Source of the DNA: an uncultured Rhodospirillales bacterium
Lineage (GTDB): Bacteria > Pseudomonadota > Alphaproteobacteria > Rhodospirillales > CALINB01
Reading direction: 5' to 3'
Length of the DNA stretch: 38,534 nt
Assembly (NCBI GenBank): GCA_938045325.1
Contig: CALINB010000129.1
Coordinates: 1-38,534 of the forward strand
Below are positions 9,123 through 18,097 of this stretch, piece after piece. The translations under genes were made by a program, and so were the position numbers. The notes below the pieces were generated by a model that saw only the letters and a list, made by a program, of their open reading frames with translations, made no database searches and was not told the origin of the DNA. The first letter of the stretch is position 1. Each line of letters begins with the position of its first letter.

Positions 9123-10694
9123 ATGTCCATCCCTATCCGCCGCGCGCTTATTTCCGTTTCCGACAAAAACAACCTTCTTGAATTCGGCCAGTTTCTCCAT
9201 GAGAACGGTGTCGAGATTCTATCCACCGGCGGTACGGCAAAGGCCCTACAAGACGGCGGCGTCCCCGTTAAAGAAGTCGGTGATCATACTGGGTTTCCGG
9301 AAATGCTTGACGGCCGGGTTAAGACGCTACATCCGGTCGTGCACGGCGGCTTGTTGGGTATTCGTGGTAATGCCGATCACGAAAAAGCCATGAGCGAACA
9401 CGGGATCGATCCCATCGATTTACTCATCGTCAACCTCTATCCGTTTGAAGCGACCGTCGCGAAGGGTGCTGATTTTGATACCTGCATCGAAAACATTGAT
9501 ATTGGCGGTCCGGCGCTCATTCGCGCGGCATCGAAAAATCATGCCTTTGTCACCGTTGTCGTCGAAGCGGAAGATTACGAGCGCGTCATGACGGCCATGA
9601 AAGATAATAAAGGCGCGACAACGCCTGAATTGCGCAAAGAACTGGCTGCCAAGGCCTACGCCCGGACCGGCGCCTATGACGCCGCTATTGCAACCTGGTT
9701 CAGCAAAGAACTTGATGATCCATTTCCAGCCCGCGCCGTTTTTGCCGGCGAGCGGCAACAAATCCTGCGCTACGGTGAAAACCCACATCAAAAGGCCGCC
9801 TTTTATACCGGCGGCGATGCGCGCCCGGGCATTGCCACGGCCGAGCAACTTCAAGGCAAGGAGTTGAGTTTTAATAATCTCAACGACACCGATGCGGCCT
9901 TCGAGCTGGTCAGTGAATTTACCGGCACGGCCTGCGCGATCATCAAGCACGCCAATCCCTGCGGCGTCGCTCTGGGAGACTCGCAAAAAGACGCGTATCT
10001 CAAAGCGCTCTCTTGTGATCCCGTCAGCGCCTTTGGCGGCATCATTGCCCTGAACGAAACGCTTAACGGGGAAACGGCCGAAGAAATCGCGAAATTATTT
10101 GCCGAAGTTATTATCGCCCCGGACGTAGATCAGGACGCCCGGAAAATACTCGCCGAGAAAAAGAATTTACGGGTCTTAACAACCGGCGCCATGCCCGACC
10201 CGGCAGCCACCGGTCTCAACATTCGTAATCTGGCGGGTGGCTATCTAATACAAAGCCGTGACGATGCAGTGGCACCTGAGGACCTCAAGGTCGTCACCAA
10301 GCGCGCGCCGAGCGAATCTGAAATGGCGGACCTGCGGTTTGCCTTCATTGTTTGTAAGCATGTGAAGTCCAATGCCATTATTTACGTCAAAAATGGCGCC
10401 GCCGTGGGAATTGGTGCGGGGCAAATGAGCCGGATCGATTCATCGAGCATCGCTGCCTGGAAGGCACAGGAAGCCTCCGAGGCCGCCGGCGAAAAAGAAA
10501 GCCGGGCGATTGGTTCCGTGGTCGCATCGGATGCATTTTTCCCCTTTGCCGACGGCCTTCTCGCCGCCGCCGACGCCGGCGTCACCGCCGTCATTCAACC
10601 CGGCGGTTCGGTGCGCGACGAAGAAGTGATTGCGGCGGCCGACGAAAAAGGGCTCGCCATGGTGTTTACCGGCATGCGTCACTTCCGGCATTAA
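9123..10694 (+). CDS. purH: Bifunctional purine biosynthesis protein PurH (AICAR transformylase / IMP cyclohydrolase)
   Basis: A 523-residue protein catalysing the last two steps of IMP synthesis: formylation of AICAR with 10-formyl-THF, then ring closure. The N-terminal MGS-like cyclohydrolase domain (about 1-195) has the conserved [13 protein letters not shown]. The transformylase domain has [11 protein letters not shown] and the Lys-His catalytic pair in IKHANPCG near residue 275. I prefer the ATG at 9123, eight bases after AAGG at 9111-9114, over the GTG at 9114 that lies inside that ribosome binding site. The gene stands after the polysaccharide locus with a 93-base gap and probably has its own promoter. 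It ends in a strong terminator, so it is likely monocistronic. Confidence 0.97.
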   Translation: MSIPIRRALISVSDKNNLLEFGQFLHENGVEILSTGGTAKALQDGGVPVKEVGDHTGFPEMLDGRVKTLHPVVHGGLLGIRGNADHEKAMSEHGIDPIDLLIVNLYPFEATVAKGADFDTCIENIDIGGPALIRAASKNHAFVTVVVEAEDYERVMTAMKDNKGATTPELRKELAAKAYARTGAYDAAIATWFSKELDDPFPARAVFAGERQQILRYGENPHQKAAFYTGGDARPGIATAEQLQGKELSFNNLNDTDAAFELVSEFTGTACAIIKHANPCGVALGDSQKDAYLKALSCDPVSAFGGIIALNETLNGETAEEIAKLFAEVIIAPDVDQDARKILAEKKNLRVLTTGAMPDPAATGLNIRNLAGGYLIQSRDDAVAPEDLKVVTKRAPSESEMADLRFAFIVCKHVKSNAIIYVKNGAAVGIGAGQMSRIDSSSIAAWKAQEASEAAGEKESRAIGSVVASDAFFPFADGLLAAADAGVTAVIQPGGSVRDEEVIAAADEKGLAMVFTGMRHFRH

Positions 10695-10713
10695 ATTCTA
10701 GAACCCATTTGAG

Positions 10714-10745
10714 AAAAACCGCGGCAGAACAGTCGCGGTTTTTTT
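10714..10745. terminator. Bidirectional rho-independent terminator between purH and the SIS gene
   Basis: A perfect 10-bp stem (AAAAACCGCG at 10714-10723 with CGCGGTTTTT at 10734-10743) and a 10-base loop. A T run continues to 10745. The left arm starts with five As, so the reverse transcript also ends in a T run. It can serve both purH and the leftward gdh-MFS-SIS unit. Confidence 0.92.
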
Positions 10746-10762
10746 ATGCCTTCAAAAGACGC

Positions 10763-11383
10763 CTAAAATTTCCGCTGTTGGATTAGGTCCTCCGCCATCT
10801 GCTTTTGACGGATAAATTGGGCCAGAATGTGCATCAAGGATTGATGAATATCCTCGATAACGCCGTAGTTGTCACTGCCGACATGAATATTCACATCTGC
10901 AAGCTTTGCCGTCCGACCCCCCTCAAACCCGGTTAAGGATACGACAGACAACCCCTTATCCCGTGCCCAAGTTGCGGCGCGTACGACGTTTTCCGAATCA
11001 CCCGACGAACTGATCGTCATCAAGACATCGTCTTTTTGGCCCAGCGATTCGATCTGATACACAAATACATCATCGTAAGAAATATCGTTGGCGATGGCGG
11101 TAATGGTTTCGATATTCGTGCTCAACGAAACGACACGCGGCAGCATATCGGTATCGGTGCGAATAAGCTTAAGATGATCGCAAATCAAATGATTCGATAT
11201 GGCCGCCGAGCCGCCGTTGCCGCATACGTATAATGTCGCGCCTTGGCCATAGGCTTTTTCTAATATTGCCGCAGCGGCCGCCAGCTTCGTACGTTCAACA
11301 GATTTGGCCGCAGCTTTGAGCTGATCGAAATAAGCATCGCTATAAGCGGCGATGTCGGGAAATTTTTGGTCGGGAAATGTCAT
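10763..11383 (-). CDS. SIS-domain sugar-phosphate isomerase, GmhA-like
   Basis: A 206-residue single SIS-domain protein, close in size to GmhA (about 192), which converts sedoheptulose 7-phosphate to D-glycero-D-manno-heptose 7-phosphate. The phosphate-binding loop CGNGGSA is at 54-60, a second Ser/Thr loop ISSSGDSENV at 124-133 and the C-terminal helix around EDIHQSLMHIL at 177-187. Histidines at 65 and 180 are at places comparable to GmhA metal ligands, but the segment after GNGGS (AAISNHLICDH) differs from the E. coli enzyme. The substrate could therefore be another ketose or aldose phosphate. It is the last gene of a leftward unit, seven bases after the transporter gene and before the 10714 terminator. 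The link with glutamate catabolism upstream is not obvious. Confidence 0.8.
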   Translation of the reverse strand: MTFPDQKFPDIAAYSDAYFDQLKAAAKSVERTKLAAAAAILEKAYGQGATLYVCGNGGSAAISNHLICDHLKLIRTDTDMLPRVVSLSTNIETITAIANDISYDDVFVYQIESLGQKDDVLMTISSSGDSENVVRAATWARDKGLSVVSLTGFEGGRTAKLADVNIHVGSDNYGVIEDIHQSLMHILAQFIRQKQMAEDLIQQRKF

Positions 11384-11390
11384 GAAAAGC

Positions 11391-12674
11391 CTATTTTTTA
11401 ATATCGCGCACCGTCAGCAGCAATAATAACCCAATTCCGAAAAATACAAGAATCGTCGCCATGCCGATCCGTTGACTATCAGCCATGGCCGTCACCCAGC
11501 CCAGCAGGGCCGGCCCCATAAAGGCTGTCGCTTTGCCTGACAAGGCATACAGGCCGAACATTTCGTTACGTACGTCGGGCGGTGTTAGGTGCGTCATCAT
11601 GGACCGGCTGGCCGCCTGGGCCGGCCCGACAAAAATGCCAAGCGGCATGGCAAGAATCCAAAACCAGGTTTTCGACGGTGCCAGCAACACAGCCGTGCTC
11701 AAAACAATCAACGCGGATACGGCGATCATAATGGTTTTTTTTGAGCCCAACGCATCATCGACCCAGCCGAACGCGGCGGCCCCAAGACCCGCCGTGACAT
11801 TGAGCGCGATGCCAAATACAATTAATTCGGAAAACCCCATGCCGAATGTACCGGCGGCGTAAATGCCGCCAAATGCGAATAATGTCGTCAAACCATCGGC
11901 ATAAAACATACGGGCAATTAAAAAACGGACAATTTGAGCGTAATCGCGAAGGCGCCGGATCGTTGCGATAAACTCACAAAGCCCCCGGCGGACAGCAGCG
12001 GTTACCGAAAGGCCGCTGGCCGGCGCATCGGGCGTGTACAGAAAAAGTGGTATCGAAAAAACTGCGAACCAAACGGCAACCAACAATGCCGTGGCACGGA
12101 TGGGTTCCGATGCCGATTTATCAAGCCCGAACAAAGCCGGGTCGGGTTGCACGAATAAAACCAGCGCGACGGCAAGGCACAGCAATCCACCGGCATACCC
12201 GAGCCCCCAACCCCAGCCCGATATGCGCCCGGTCAACGGCTTCGGTGCGATGTCGGCCAACATAGCGTTGTAAAAGACCATGCCCATCTCGAAGGCATAA
12301 TTGGCAAGGGCCACAAAGAATAATACCCAGATGATGTCCGACGGATCGGGGCGGGTGAACCACAACATCGCGGTCGCGATGACGCAAATAAACGTCAGTA
12401 CGGCGATCCACGGTTTACGCGCACCGGCATGATCGGCGATAGCGCCCAGGACCGGGCCCGTAACGGCGACCGCTAATGCCGATGCGCTGATAGCGTAGCC
12501 CCACTGTTCCGTTCCCGAAACAGGATCGGCAGCCACAGCCTTGGTGAAATAGGCTGCAAAGACAAACGTTGTTATGACGGTGGGAAACGCCGAGTTTGCC
12601 CAATCATACAAACACCAGCCGATAATCCCGCGGGTCTGACTGCTTGTTTGGTCTAACGGACGTTCGCTGCTCAC
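11391..12674 (-). CDS. MFS transporter of the UMF1 / Atg22-like family
   Basis: A 427-residue protein with about 12 transmembrane helices. The opening segment, GWCLYDWANSAFPTVITTF, is the hallmark of the Atg22/UMF1 group of the major facilitator superfamily, whose bacterial members lack settled substrates; yeast Atg22 exports amino acids from the vacuole. The start is GTG at 12674. An ATG two bases upstream is in another frame and stops at once. It follows the glutamate dehydrogenase gene by 12 bases and precedes the SIS gene by seven, so the three are probably cotranscribed. Amino-acid efflux or uptake linked to glutamate metabolism would fit, but this is inference from neighbourhood only. 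Confidence 0.88.
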   Translation of the reverse strand: MSSERPLDQTSSQTRGIIGWCLYDWANSAFPTVITTFVFAAYFTKAVAADPVSGTEQWGYAISASALAVAVTGPVLGAIADHAGARKPWIAVLTFICVIATAMLWFTRPDPSDIIWVLFFVALANYAFEMGMVFYNAMLADIAPKPLTGRISGWGWGLGYAGGLLCLAVALVLFVQPDPALFGLDKSASEPIRATALLVAVWFAVFSIPLFLYTPDAPASGLSVTAAVRRGLCEFIATIRRLRDYAQIVRFLIARMFYADGLTTLFAFGGIYAAGTFGMGFSELIVFGIALNVTAGLGAAAFGWVDDALGSKKTIMIAVSALIVLSTAVLLAPSKTWFWILAMPLGIFVGPAQAASRSMMTHLTPPDVRNEMFGLYALSGKATAFMGPALLGWVTAMADSQRIGMATILVFFGIGLLLLLTVRDIKK

Positions 12675-12686
12675 ATCGCGTACTGC

Positions 12687-15600
12687 TTATTTAGCCGCCA
12701 TGTCGGAAAGCGCCCGGAGCTGACGGCTGGCCACGGCCACCATCGATAAGTCCGTCAATCCGGACGAACGTAATTCCGTCAATAGCTGCTGGGTTTGCTC
12801 AACGGCTTCGCGATTTTGTTTTGACCAATCCTCAATCGCTTTATTCGGTGCGGTCCCATTTTTGGCGCCGTTCAACACATGATTGCTAATCGAAAGCTGA
12901 TGACCATTGATTTCCTCGATCAAGGCTTCAGCCGCGAGTCTCTGCCAGTGATTTTGCGCATCCAAATTCTCGGCGGCGGCACGAAAGCGGCCCAGCGCGA
13001 ACAGCGAGCCAACAAGGTAATACAGCTGCGCGACTTTCGGCACAGAAAGTTTCCGTTGGGTTGCAACGCGCACGATGTCACTCGCGGCAAACAGATTAAC
13101 CAAACCGCTGACTTGCATCGCTAATTTTTCGGGCACGCCCTTATCGGTATACGGCTTACTGCGCGCCTTCACATCTTTTATGTAATGAGCCGGCATAGCC
13201 TTCTTCATATCATTCAGCAGCGTACAAACGCCGTCTTGATATGTTTCGACATGTTTGCCGATGTCGAGCGGCCGATCACCGTTCCGTAGAAACCATAAAG
13301 TGGCCCAATCCACCAGATGATTAATGTCATCCAGCATTTCGTTTTGAATTGTCGCTGGCACTTTGTTGTCGAGATCCTCAATCGCAAACCAAAGTTCGTC
13401 CAACATGAAGACATGCCGCGTGATGGTAAAGGCCCGGACGATTTCCGCCGGCGACATGCCTGTCCGTTCGATAAACCGCGTGACGAACGTTTCCCCGACA
13501 CGATTAACCATGCTGTTGGTCACCACAGTCGCGATAATCTCGCGGCGCAAACGGTGACTGGCGATATCTTTGGAAAATCGTTTTTGTAGCGCCGTGGGGA
13601 AATACTCTTCCAAATCGCCGCTGAGGAACGGATCGTCCGGCACGTCCGAATTCAACAGCGCGGCATATAGCCAGTTCTTGGAATAAGACAGCAAAACGGA
13701 AAGCTCGGGTCGCACTAGACCTTGATTCGACTGCCGCCGTTCGCCCAAAGTCTCGTCATCCGGCAGATATTCGACACCGCGGTCAAGATCCGCTTCTTTT
13801 TCCAGAACCCGCATAAGTCGAATTTGATCGTCCAGCGCCTGCACACCCTGGCTTTGCGAGAGTGTCATGGCCTGGCCCTGCAGGTAATTATCCTCCAGAC
13901 ACAGATCGCCGACTTCGTTAGTCATGCTGCCCAACAGCTTCGTGCGTTCGGATTTTTTAAGCCGCCCGGCGTTAATCGCCGAATCGATCAAAATTTTGAT
14001 GTTGACCTCATGGTCGGAGCAATCAACGCCTGCCGAATTATCGATGGAATCGGTATTGATCCGCCCACCCTCAAGCGCATACTCAATCCGGCCCCGCTGC
14101 GTCGTACCCAGGTTGGCCCCTTCGCCGACAACCTTGGCCCGGACATCCTCGCCATTCACCCGGTTGCCGTCGTTTGCCCGGTCGCCTGCATCGGCATGGC
14201 TCTCGCCACTTTCTTTAATGTACGTGCCAATTCCGCCGAACCAGAGCAAATCGACTTCCGCCGACAACAGAACTTTAATTAAGTCATTCGGCGTCATCGA
14301 CGTTTGCGAAATGCCTAATACTTTTCGCATTTCCGCAGAGATGGGAATGGATTTTGCGCTGCGATCATAAATACCGCCGCCTTTTGAAATGAGTTTTTCG
14401 TTGTAGTCCGACCAGGAAGACCTTGGCAGATCAAACAGCCGCTTGCGCTCGGCCCATGTCTTCGCCGGGTCCGGATCGGGATCGAGGAAAATATGCAGGT
14501 GGTTGAATGCACCGACAAGTTTAATGTGTTTCGAAAGCAGCATGCCGTTGCCGAACACATCGCCGGACATATCGCCAACGCCGACCACGGTGAAATCTTC
14601 GTTTTGAATATCGGTGCCGATTTCACGGAAATGCCGTTTCACGCACTCCCAAGCCCCCTTCGCCGTGATACCCATTTTCTTGTGGTCGTAACCGACGCTG
14701 CCGCCGGAAGCAAAGGCATCCCCCAGCCAAAAACCGTAGTCCTCGGAAACGCCGTTTGCGATGTCGGAAAATGTCGCCGTGCCTTTATCGGCGGCGACAA
14801 CCAAATAAGGATCGTCGTCGTCATGACGGATAACATTTTTCGGCGGAATCACTTTATTGCCTTTTAGATTATCCGTGATATCGAGCAGACCGGAAATAAA
14901 CGTTTTGTAACAAGCGATACCTTCATTGATAAACGCTTCGCGGTCGCCGCCTCCCGGCGGTTGTTTTACGACAAACCCGCCTTTCGAGCCGACCGGCACG
15001 ATGACCGCGTTTTTAACTTGCTGGGCTTTGACCAATCCTAAAATTTCCGTTCGGAAATCTTCACGCCGGTCCGACCAACGCAACCCGCCCCGGGCAACGT
15101 TGCCAAAGCGAAGATGAATGCCTTCAACCTTGGGGCTATACACAAAGATTTCGCGCCAGGGTTTGGGTAACGGTAATTCGTCGATATTCCGCGAATTGAT
15201 TTTAATAGAAACATACGGTTTCGGATCGCCGTTACTGTCGGTTTGATAAAAATTCGTGCGCAACGCCGATTCGACAAGATTAATAAAACGACGCAGGATT
15301 CGATCCTCATCGGCGCTGACAACGGCATCCAAATTATCGGCAATTTTTTGCCGTAGGGTTACAATTTTCGTGTTCGTGCCCTTCGGCTGCTTAGCGTCGA
15401 ATTTTAACGAGAACAAATCAATGATCTGGCGCGTAATGGTTTTATTTTTAACCAGTGTTTGTTCCATGTACTGCTGCGAAAACGGAATTTTCGCTTGCAA
15501 CAAATATTTACAGAACGCCCGCAAAGCAACGACTTCCCGCCACTTTAATCCGGCCTCTAGCACCAAAGCGCTGAAGCCGTCACTCTCAACGACGCCCGCT

Positions 15601-17543
15601 TTCGTGCGGCTGAAAATATCTTTGAAGTTTTGCTCAACCTGATCGATATCGATATTGGAGCCACTACGCGCCTCCAAACCGAAATCATGAATCATAATAA
15701 TGTCATGGGATTTTCCGTCGGGACTAATCCGATGAGGCCGCTCGTCATTCACCTTGAGGCCCAAATCCTCAAGCATCGGTAATACATCCGATAAGGGAAT
15801 CGGTTCCCCGAAATTGTAAACCTTAAAACGCAATTCATGCGCCTGCATATCATCCGGCCGGTAAAGGCTCATGCCGATCGTGCCGCTATCAATAGCGTCT
15901 TCCATGACTGCGATGTCGCATGCTGCCATATCGCCATCAAACTGATCACGATAACTTCCTGGAAAAGCATTGCGATAATGATCAAGCAAGCTAATGCCGG
16001 GTTCTTCACCGAACCGATCAATCAGCGAATCCTGCAACTGATCGACCCAGTCACGGGCGACTTTAACCAACTCCCGTTCAACTTTACGGGCGTCGAATGA
16101 CGGAACTTGTCCCGGCTTTGTTCGAATATGAACCTGAAGGCGCGCAAGTGGCGACTCGCCGAACTGCGTAACGTGCGCCGATGCAATGCCATTGAAGGTG
16201 TCTTCAAGGATATCCTGCATTTTCAACCGCAGTGCCGTCGTATAACGCTCACGGGGAATATAAATTAAACAGGAAACGAATCTTTCGAAATCATCGCGGC
16301 GGACAAACAGTGCGATTCGCTGGCGATCTTGCAACCGTAAGATGCCAACACTGGTTTCCAATAAATGCGTTTCCGACACTTGGAACAATTCATCACGCGG
16401 GAAATTTTCAAGAATATTTTGCAGGGCTTTACCGGCGTGGCTCGCCGTCGGATAGGCGGCACGCACAAGCACGTTTTGCATTTTACGGCGCAAAACGGGA
16501 ATATCTTGTGGGTTCAAACTATAGGCGGATGACGTGAACAGGCCGATAAACATACGCTGGCCGATAATATTACCTTTTGCATCAAGCCGCTTAATGCCGA
16601 TCACGTCCATATGGGCCGGCCGGTGAACCGTGGATATGGCGTCCGCTTTTGCAATCGTTAAAAGATCATGCGGTTCACTGGCGCTGGCTTTCGGCCGGTC
16701 CGGCAAGGAAGCCATCACGCTAAGTTCATTAAATTCCTCGCGTGATTCATTTTTCAGAACGCCAAGGCCGGTTCCCTTGTCCGCCGTAACCTTTGCGTTT
16801 TTACCGCTGCCTTTAAAACTGTATTCCCGGTAACCCAAAAACGTGTAGTGGTTATCATAAATCCAGCGCAAAAAATCCCGCACCTCGCCGATTTCTTCGA
16901 CAGGCAATTCCGCCGGATGAACTTCCAGCTCATCGATGATGGCACACATTTTTGTGCGCATTTGACCCCAATCATCCACGGCCAAACGGATATCTTTTAA
17001 AATTAATTCAATTTGATTTTTGATCTCGGCGAGCTTCTCGCGCGGCTGCTCGTTGATCTCGAAACGCATAAACGATTCGTTAGTGCCTTTGTCGCTGGTT
17101 TCGCCGCGTTCAAGAACATTGATCAGCGTGCCGCTGGCATTGCGCTCGCAGCAATAGATCGGATGGATAACAAGATGAACGATCAGTCTCAAATGATTAA
17201 GCGCCGCCGTCGTCGAATCGACAAGAAACGGCATGTCATCATTCACAACTTCGATGACGGTGCGCGGCTGCGACCATTTGTAATCTTTTGCCGATGGGTT
17301 ATAGACCCGGACAATCGGCTTGTTTTTCGTGCGCTTTGCCGCAAATTTATAGTGAGCGTATGCCGCGCCGATAAGGCTATTGGTGGATTCTTCCTCTATA
17401 TCCTGGAGCGAGACGTCCGTGTAATAACAGTTGAGAAAAGGCAAAAAAGAAGCCGCCTTCTTGGCCCCAAGTTGCTTTTTCGCCTCGCTGACCAAGCGTG
17501 CACTTAGCACAGCGAGTTTCTCTTGTTCGATATTGCGAGGCAT
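12687..17543 (-). CDS. gdhB: NAD-specific glutamate dehydrogenase, 180-kDa class (GDH-180)
   Basis: At 1618 residues this matches the large GDH class first known from Streptomyces, Pseudomonas and Caulobacter. It oxidatively deaminates glutamate to 2-oxoglutarate with NAD, mainly for catabolism. Roughly 800 N-terminal residues (regulatory, ACT-like in this class) precede the catalytic core. The core starts with GGLRWSDRREDFRTE near residue 818, continues with the lysine-containing VPVGSKGGFV, and has a nucleotide-binding region with FGNGM and VGVGDMSGDV. A long helical C-terminal domain follows. GAGGG lies nine bases before the ATG. It heads a leftward unit with a UMF1 transporter and a SIS protein. 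The frame is intact, with no stop or shift along 4.9 kb. Confidence 0.97.
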   Translation of the reverse strand: MPRNIEQEKLAVLSARLVSEAKKQLGAKKAASFLPFLNCYYTDVSLQDIEEESTNSLIGAAYAHYKFAAKRTKNKPIVRVYNPSAKDYKWSQPRTVIEVVNDDMPFLVDSTTAALNHLRLIVHLVIHPIYCCERNASGTLINVLERGETSDKGTNESFMRFEINEQPREKLAEIKNQIELILKDIRLAVDDWGQMRTKMCAIIDELEVHPAELPVEEIGEVRDFLRWIYDNHYTFLGYREYSFKGSGKNAKVTADKGTGLGVLKNESREEFNELSVMASLPDRPKASASEPHDLLTIAKADAISTVHRPAHMDVIGIKRLDAKGNIIGQRMFIGLFTSSAYSLNPQDIPVLRRKMQNVLVRAAYPTASHAGKALQNILENFPRDELFQVSETHLLETSVGILRLQDRQRIALFVRRDDFERFVSCLIYIPRERYTTALRLKMQDILEDTFNGIASAHVTQFGESPLARLQVHIRTKPGQVPSFDARKVERELVKVARDWVDQLQDSLIDRFGEEPGISLLDHYRNAFPGSYRDQFDGDMAACDIAVMEDAIDSGTIGMSLYRPDDMQAHELRFKVYNFGEPIPLSDVLPMLEDLGLKVNDERPHRISPDGKSHDIIMIHDFGLEARSGSNIDIDQVEQNFKDIFSRTKAGVVESDGFSALVLEAGLKWREVVALRAFCKYLLQAKIPFSQQYMEQTLVKNKTITRQIIDLFSLKFDAKQPKGTNTKIVTLRQKIADNLDAVVSADEDRILRRFINLVESALRTNFYQTDSNGDPKPYVSIKINSRNIDELPLPKPWREIFVYSPKVEGIHLRFGNVARGGLRWSDRREDFRTEILGLVKAQQVKNAVIVPVGSKGGFVVKQPPGGGDREAFINEGIACYKTFISGLLDITDNLKGNKVIPPKNVIRHDDDDPYLVVAADKGTATFSDIANGVSEDYGFWLGDAFASGGSVGYDHKKMGITAKGAWECVKRHFREIGTDIQNEDFTVVGVGDMSGDVFGNGMLLSKHIKLVGAFNHLHIFLDPDPDPAKTWAERKRLFDLPRSSWSDYNEKLISKGGGIYDRSAKSIPISAEMRKVLGISQTSMTPNDLIKVLLSAEVDLLWFGGIGTYIKESGESHADAGDRANDGNRVNGEDVRAKVVGEGANLGTTQRGRIEYALEGGRINTDSIDNSAGVDCSDHEVNIKILIDSAINAGRLKKSERTKLLGSMTNEVGDLCLEDNYLQGQAMTLSQSQGVQALDDQIRLMRVLEKEADLDRGVEYLPDDETLGERRQSNQGLVRPELSVLLSYSKNWLYAALLNSDVPDDPFLSGDLEEYFPTALQKRFSKDIASHRLRREIIATVVTNSMVNRVGETFVTRFIERTGMSPAEIVRAFTITRHVFMLDELWFAIEDLDNKVPATIQNEMLDDINHLVDWATLWFLRNGDRPLDIGKHVETYQDGVCTLLNDMKKAMPAHYIKDVKARSKPYTDKGVPEKLAMQVSGLVNLFAASDIVRVATQRKLSVPKVAQLYYLVGSLFALGRFRAAAENLDAQNHWQRLAAEALIEEINGHQLSISNHVLNGAKNGTAPNKAIEDWSKQNREAVEQTQQLLTELRSSGLTDLSMVAVASRQLRALSDMAAK

Positions 17544-17734
17544 CGCTTATTTCCCTCTATATTGTTAGAAGTCAGCTCCGGGCCTCATCCCCAGGTGTTG
17601 AATTTAATCCTAAACCATTACGGAAAAATGATAAAGATTTCATATATTTCCGCTAACATCGGGCTATCATCGGGAAAACCCACAAATAGGGGCGTCGCCG
17701 AAACAGACGGCAATCAGCAAACCGGGGAAGAGCC

Positions 17735-18097
17735 ATGACCTTAGAGCCTAAAAACGGCGAAACAGCGCTTCAAAATTGGATGTTTGCGCGGTTGCCGGCC
17801 GACATATTTGAATCGCTATCGAAACGACAAAAACAGGCCCTGCATGAAGCCGTTACCGGCACCGCCGAGGGGCCCCCCGTCAATATTCGCCTATCGATCC
17901 CGTTTTGGAGCCGCCGGTTTTACATTACGGTCCTGAGCGGCGTAGAAAAACGGAGCGGTGACCGGCGCCGGCATGAGCGCGCCCGTTACCCACTCCGGAC
18001 CGTCGCGAATTTCTTTTTTGCCATCGGGTTTGCCGTCGCGTTTTATGCGATCGCTTTGGTTGCGCTGGCGTTGTTTTCGTCCGTGCTTGAAGTTTAG
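17735..18097 (+). CDS. Small membrane protein of unknown function
   Basis: A 120-residue protein I do not recognise. GGGGAAG is placed well before its ATG. The first ~85 residues are soluble and mixed in charge. They contain the strongly basic stretch SGDRRRHERARYPLR, and a single hydrophobic helix of about 25 residues follows near the C-terminus (residues 90-116). That predicts an inner-membrane anchor with the N-terminal part in the cytoplasm by the positive-inside rule. It diverges from gdh across 191 bases and converges with the dehydrogenase gene at 18094. Its TAG stop and that gene's TAA stop overlap on opposite strands. Codon use resembles its neighbours and supports a real gene. No function is proposed. 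Confidence 0.68.
   Translation: MTLEPKNGETALQNWMFARLPADIFESLSKRQKQALHEAVTGTAEGPPVNIRLSIPFWSRRFYITVLSGVEKRSGDRRRHERARYPLRTVANFFFAIGFAVAFYAIALVALALFSSVLEV

Noticed and set aside
9420-9986. 188-codon open frame antisense to purH
   Set aside because: It mirrors the high-GC third positions of purH, has no recognisable domain and no ribosome binding site.
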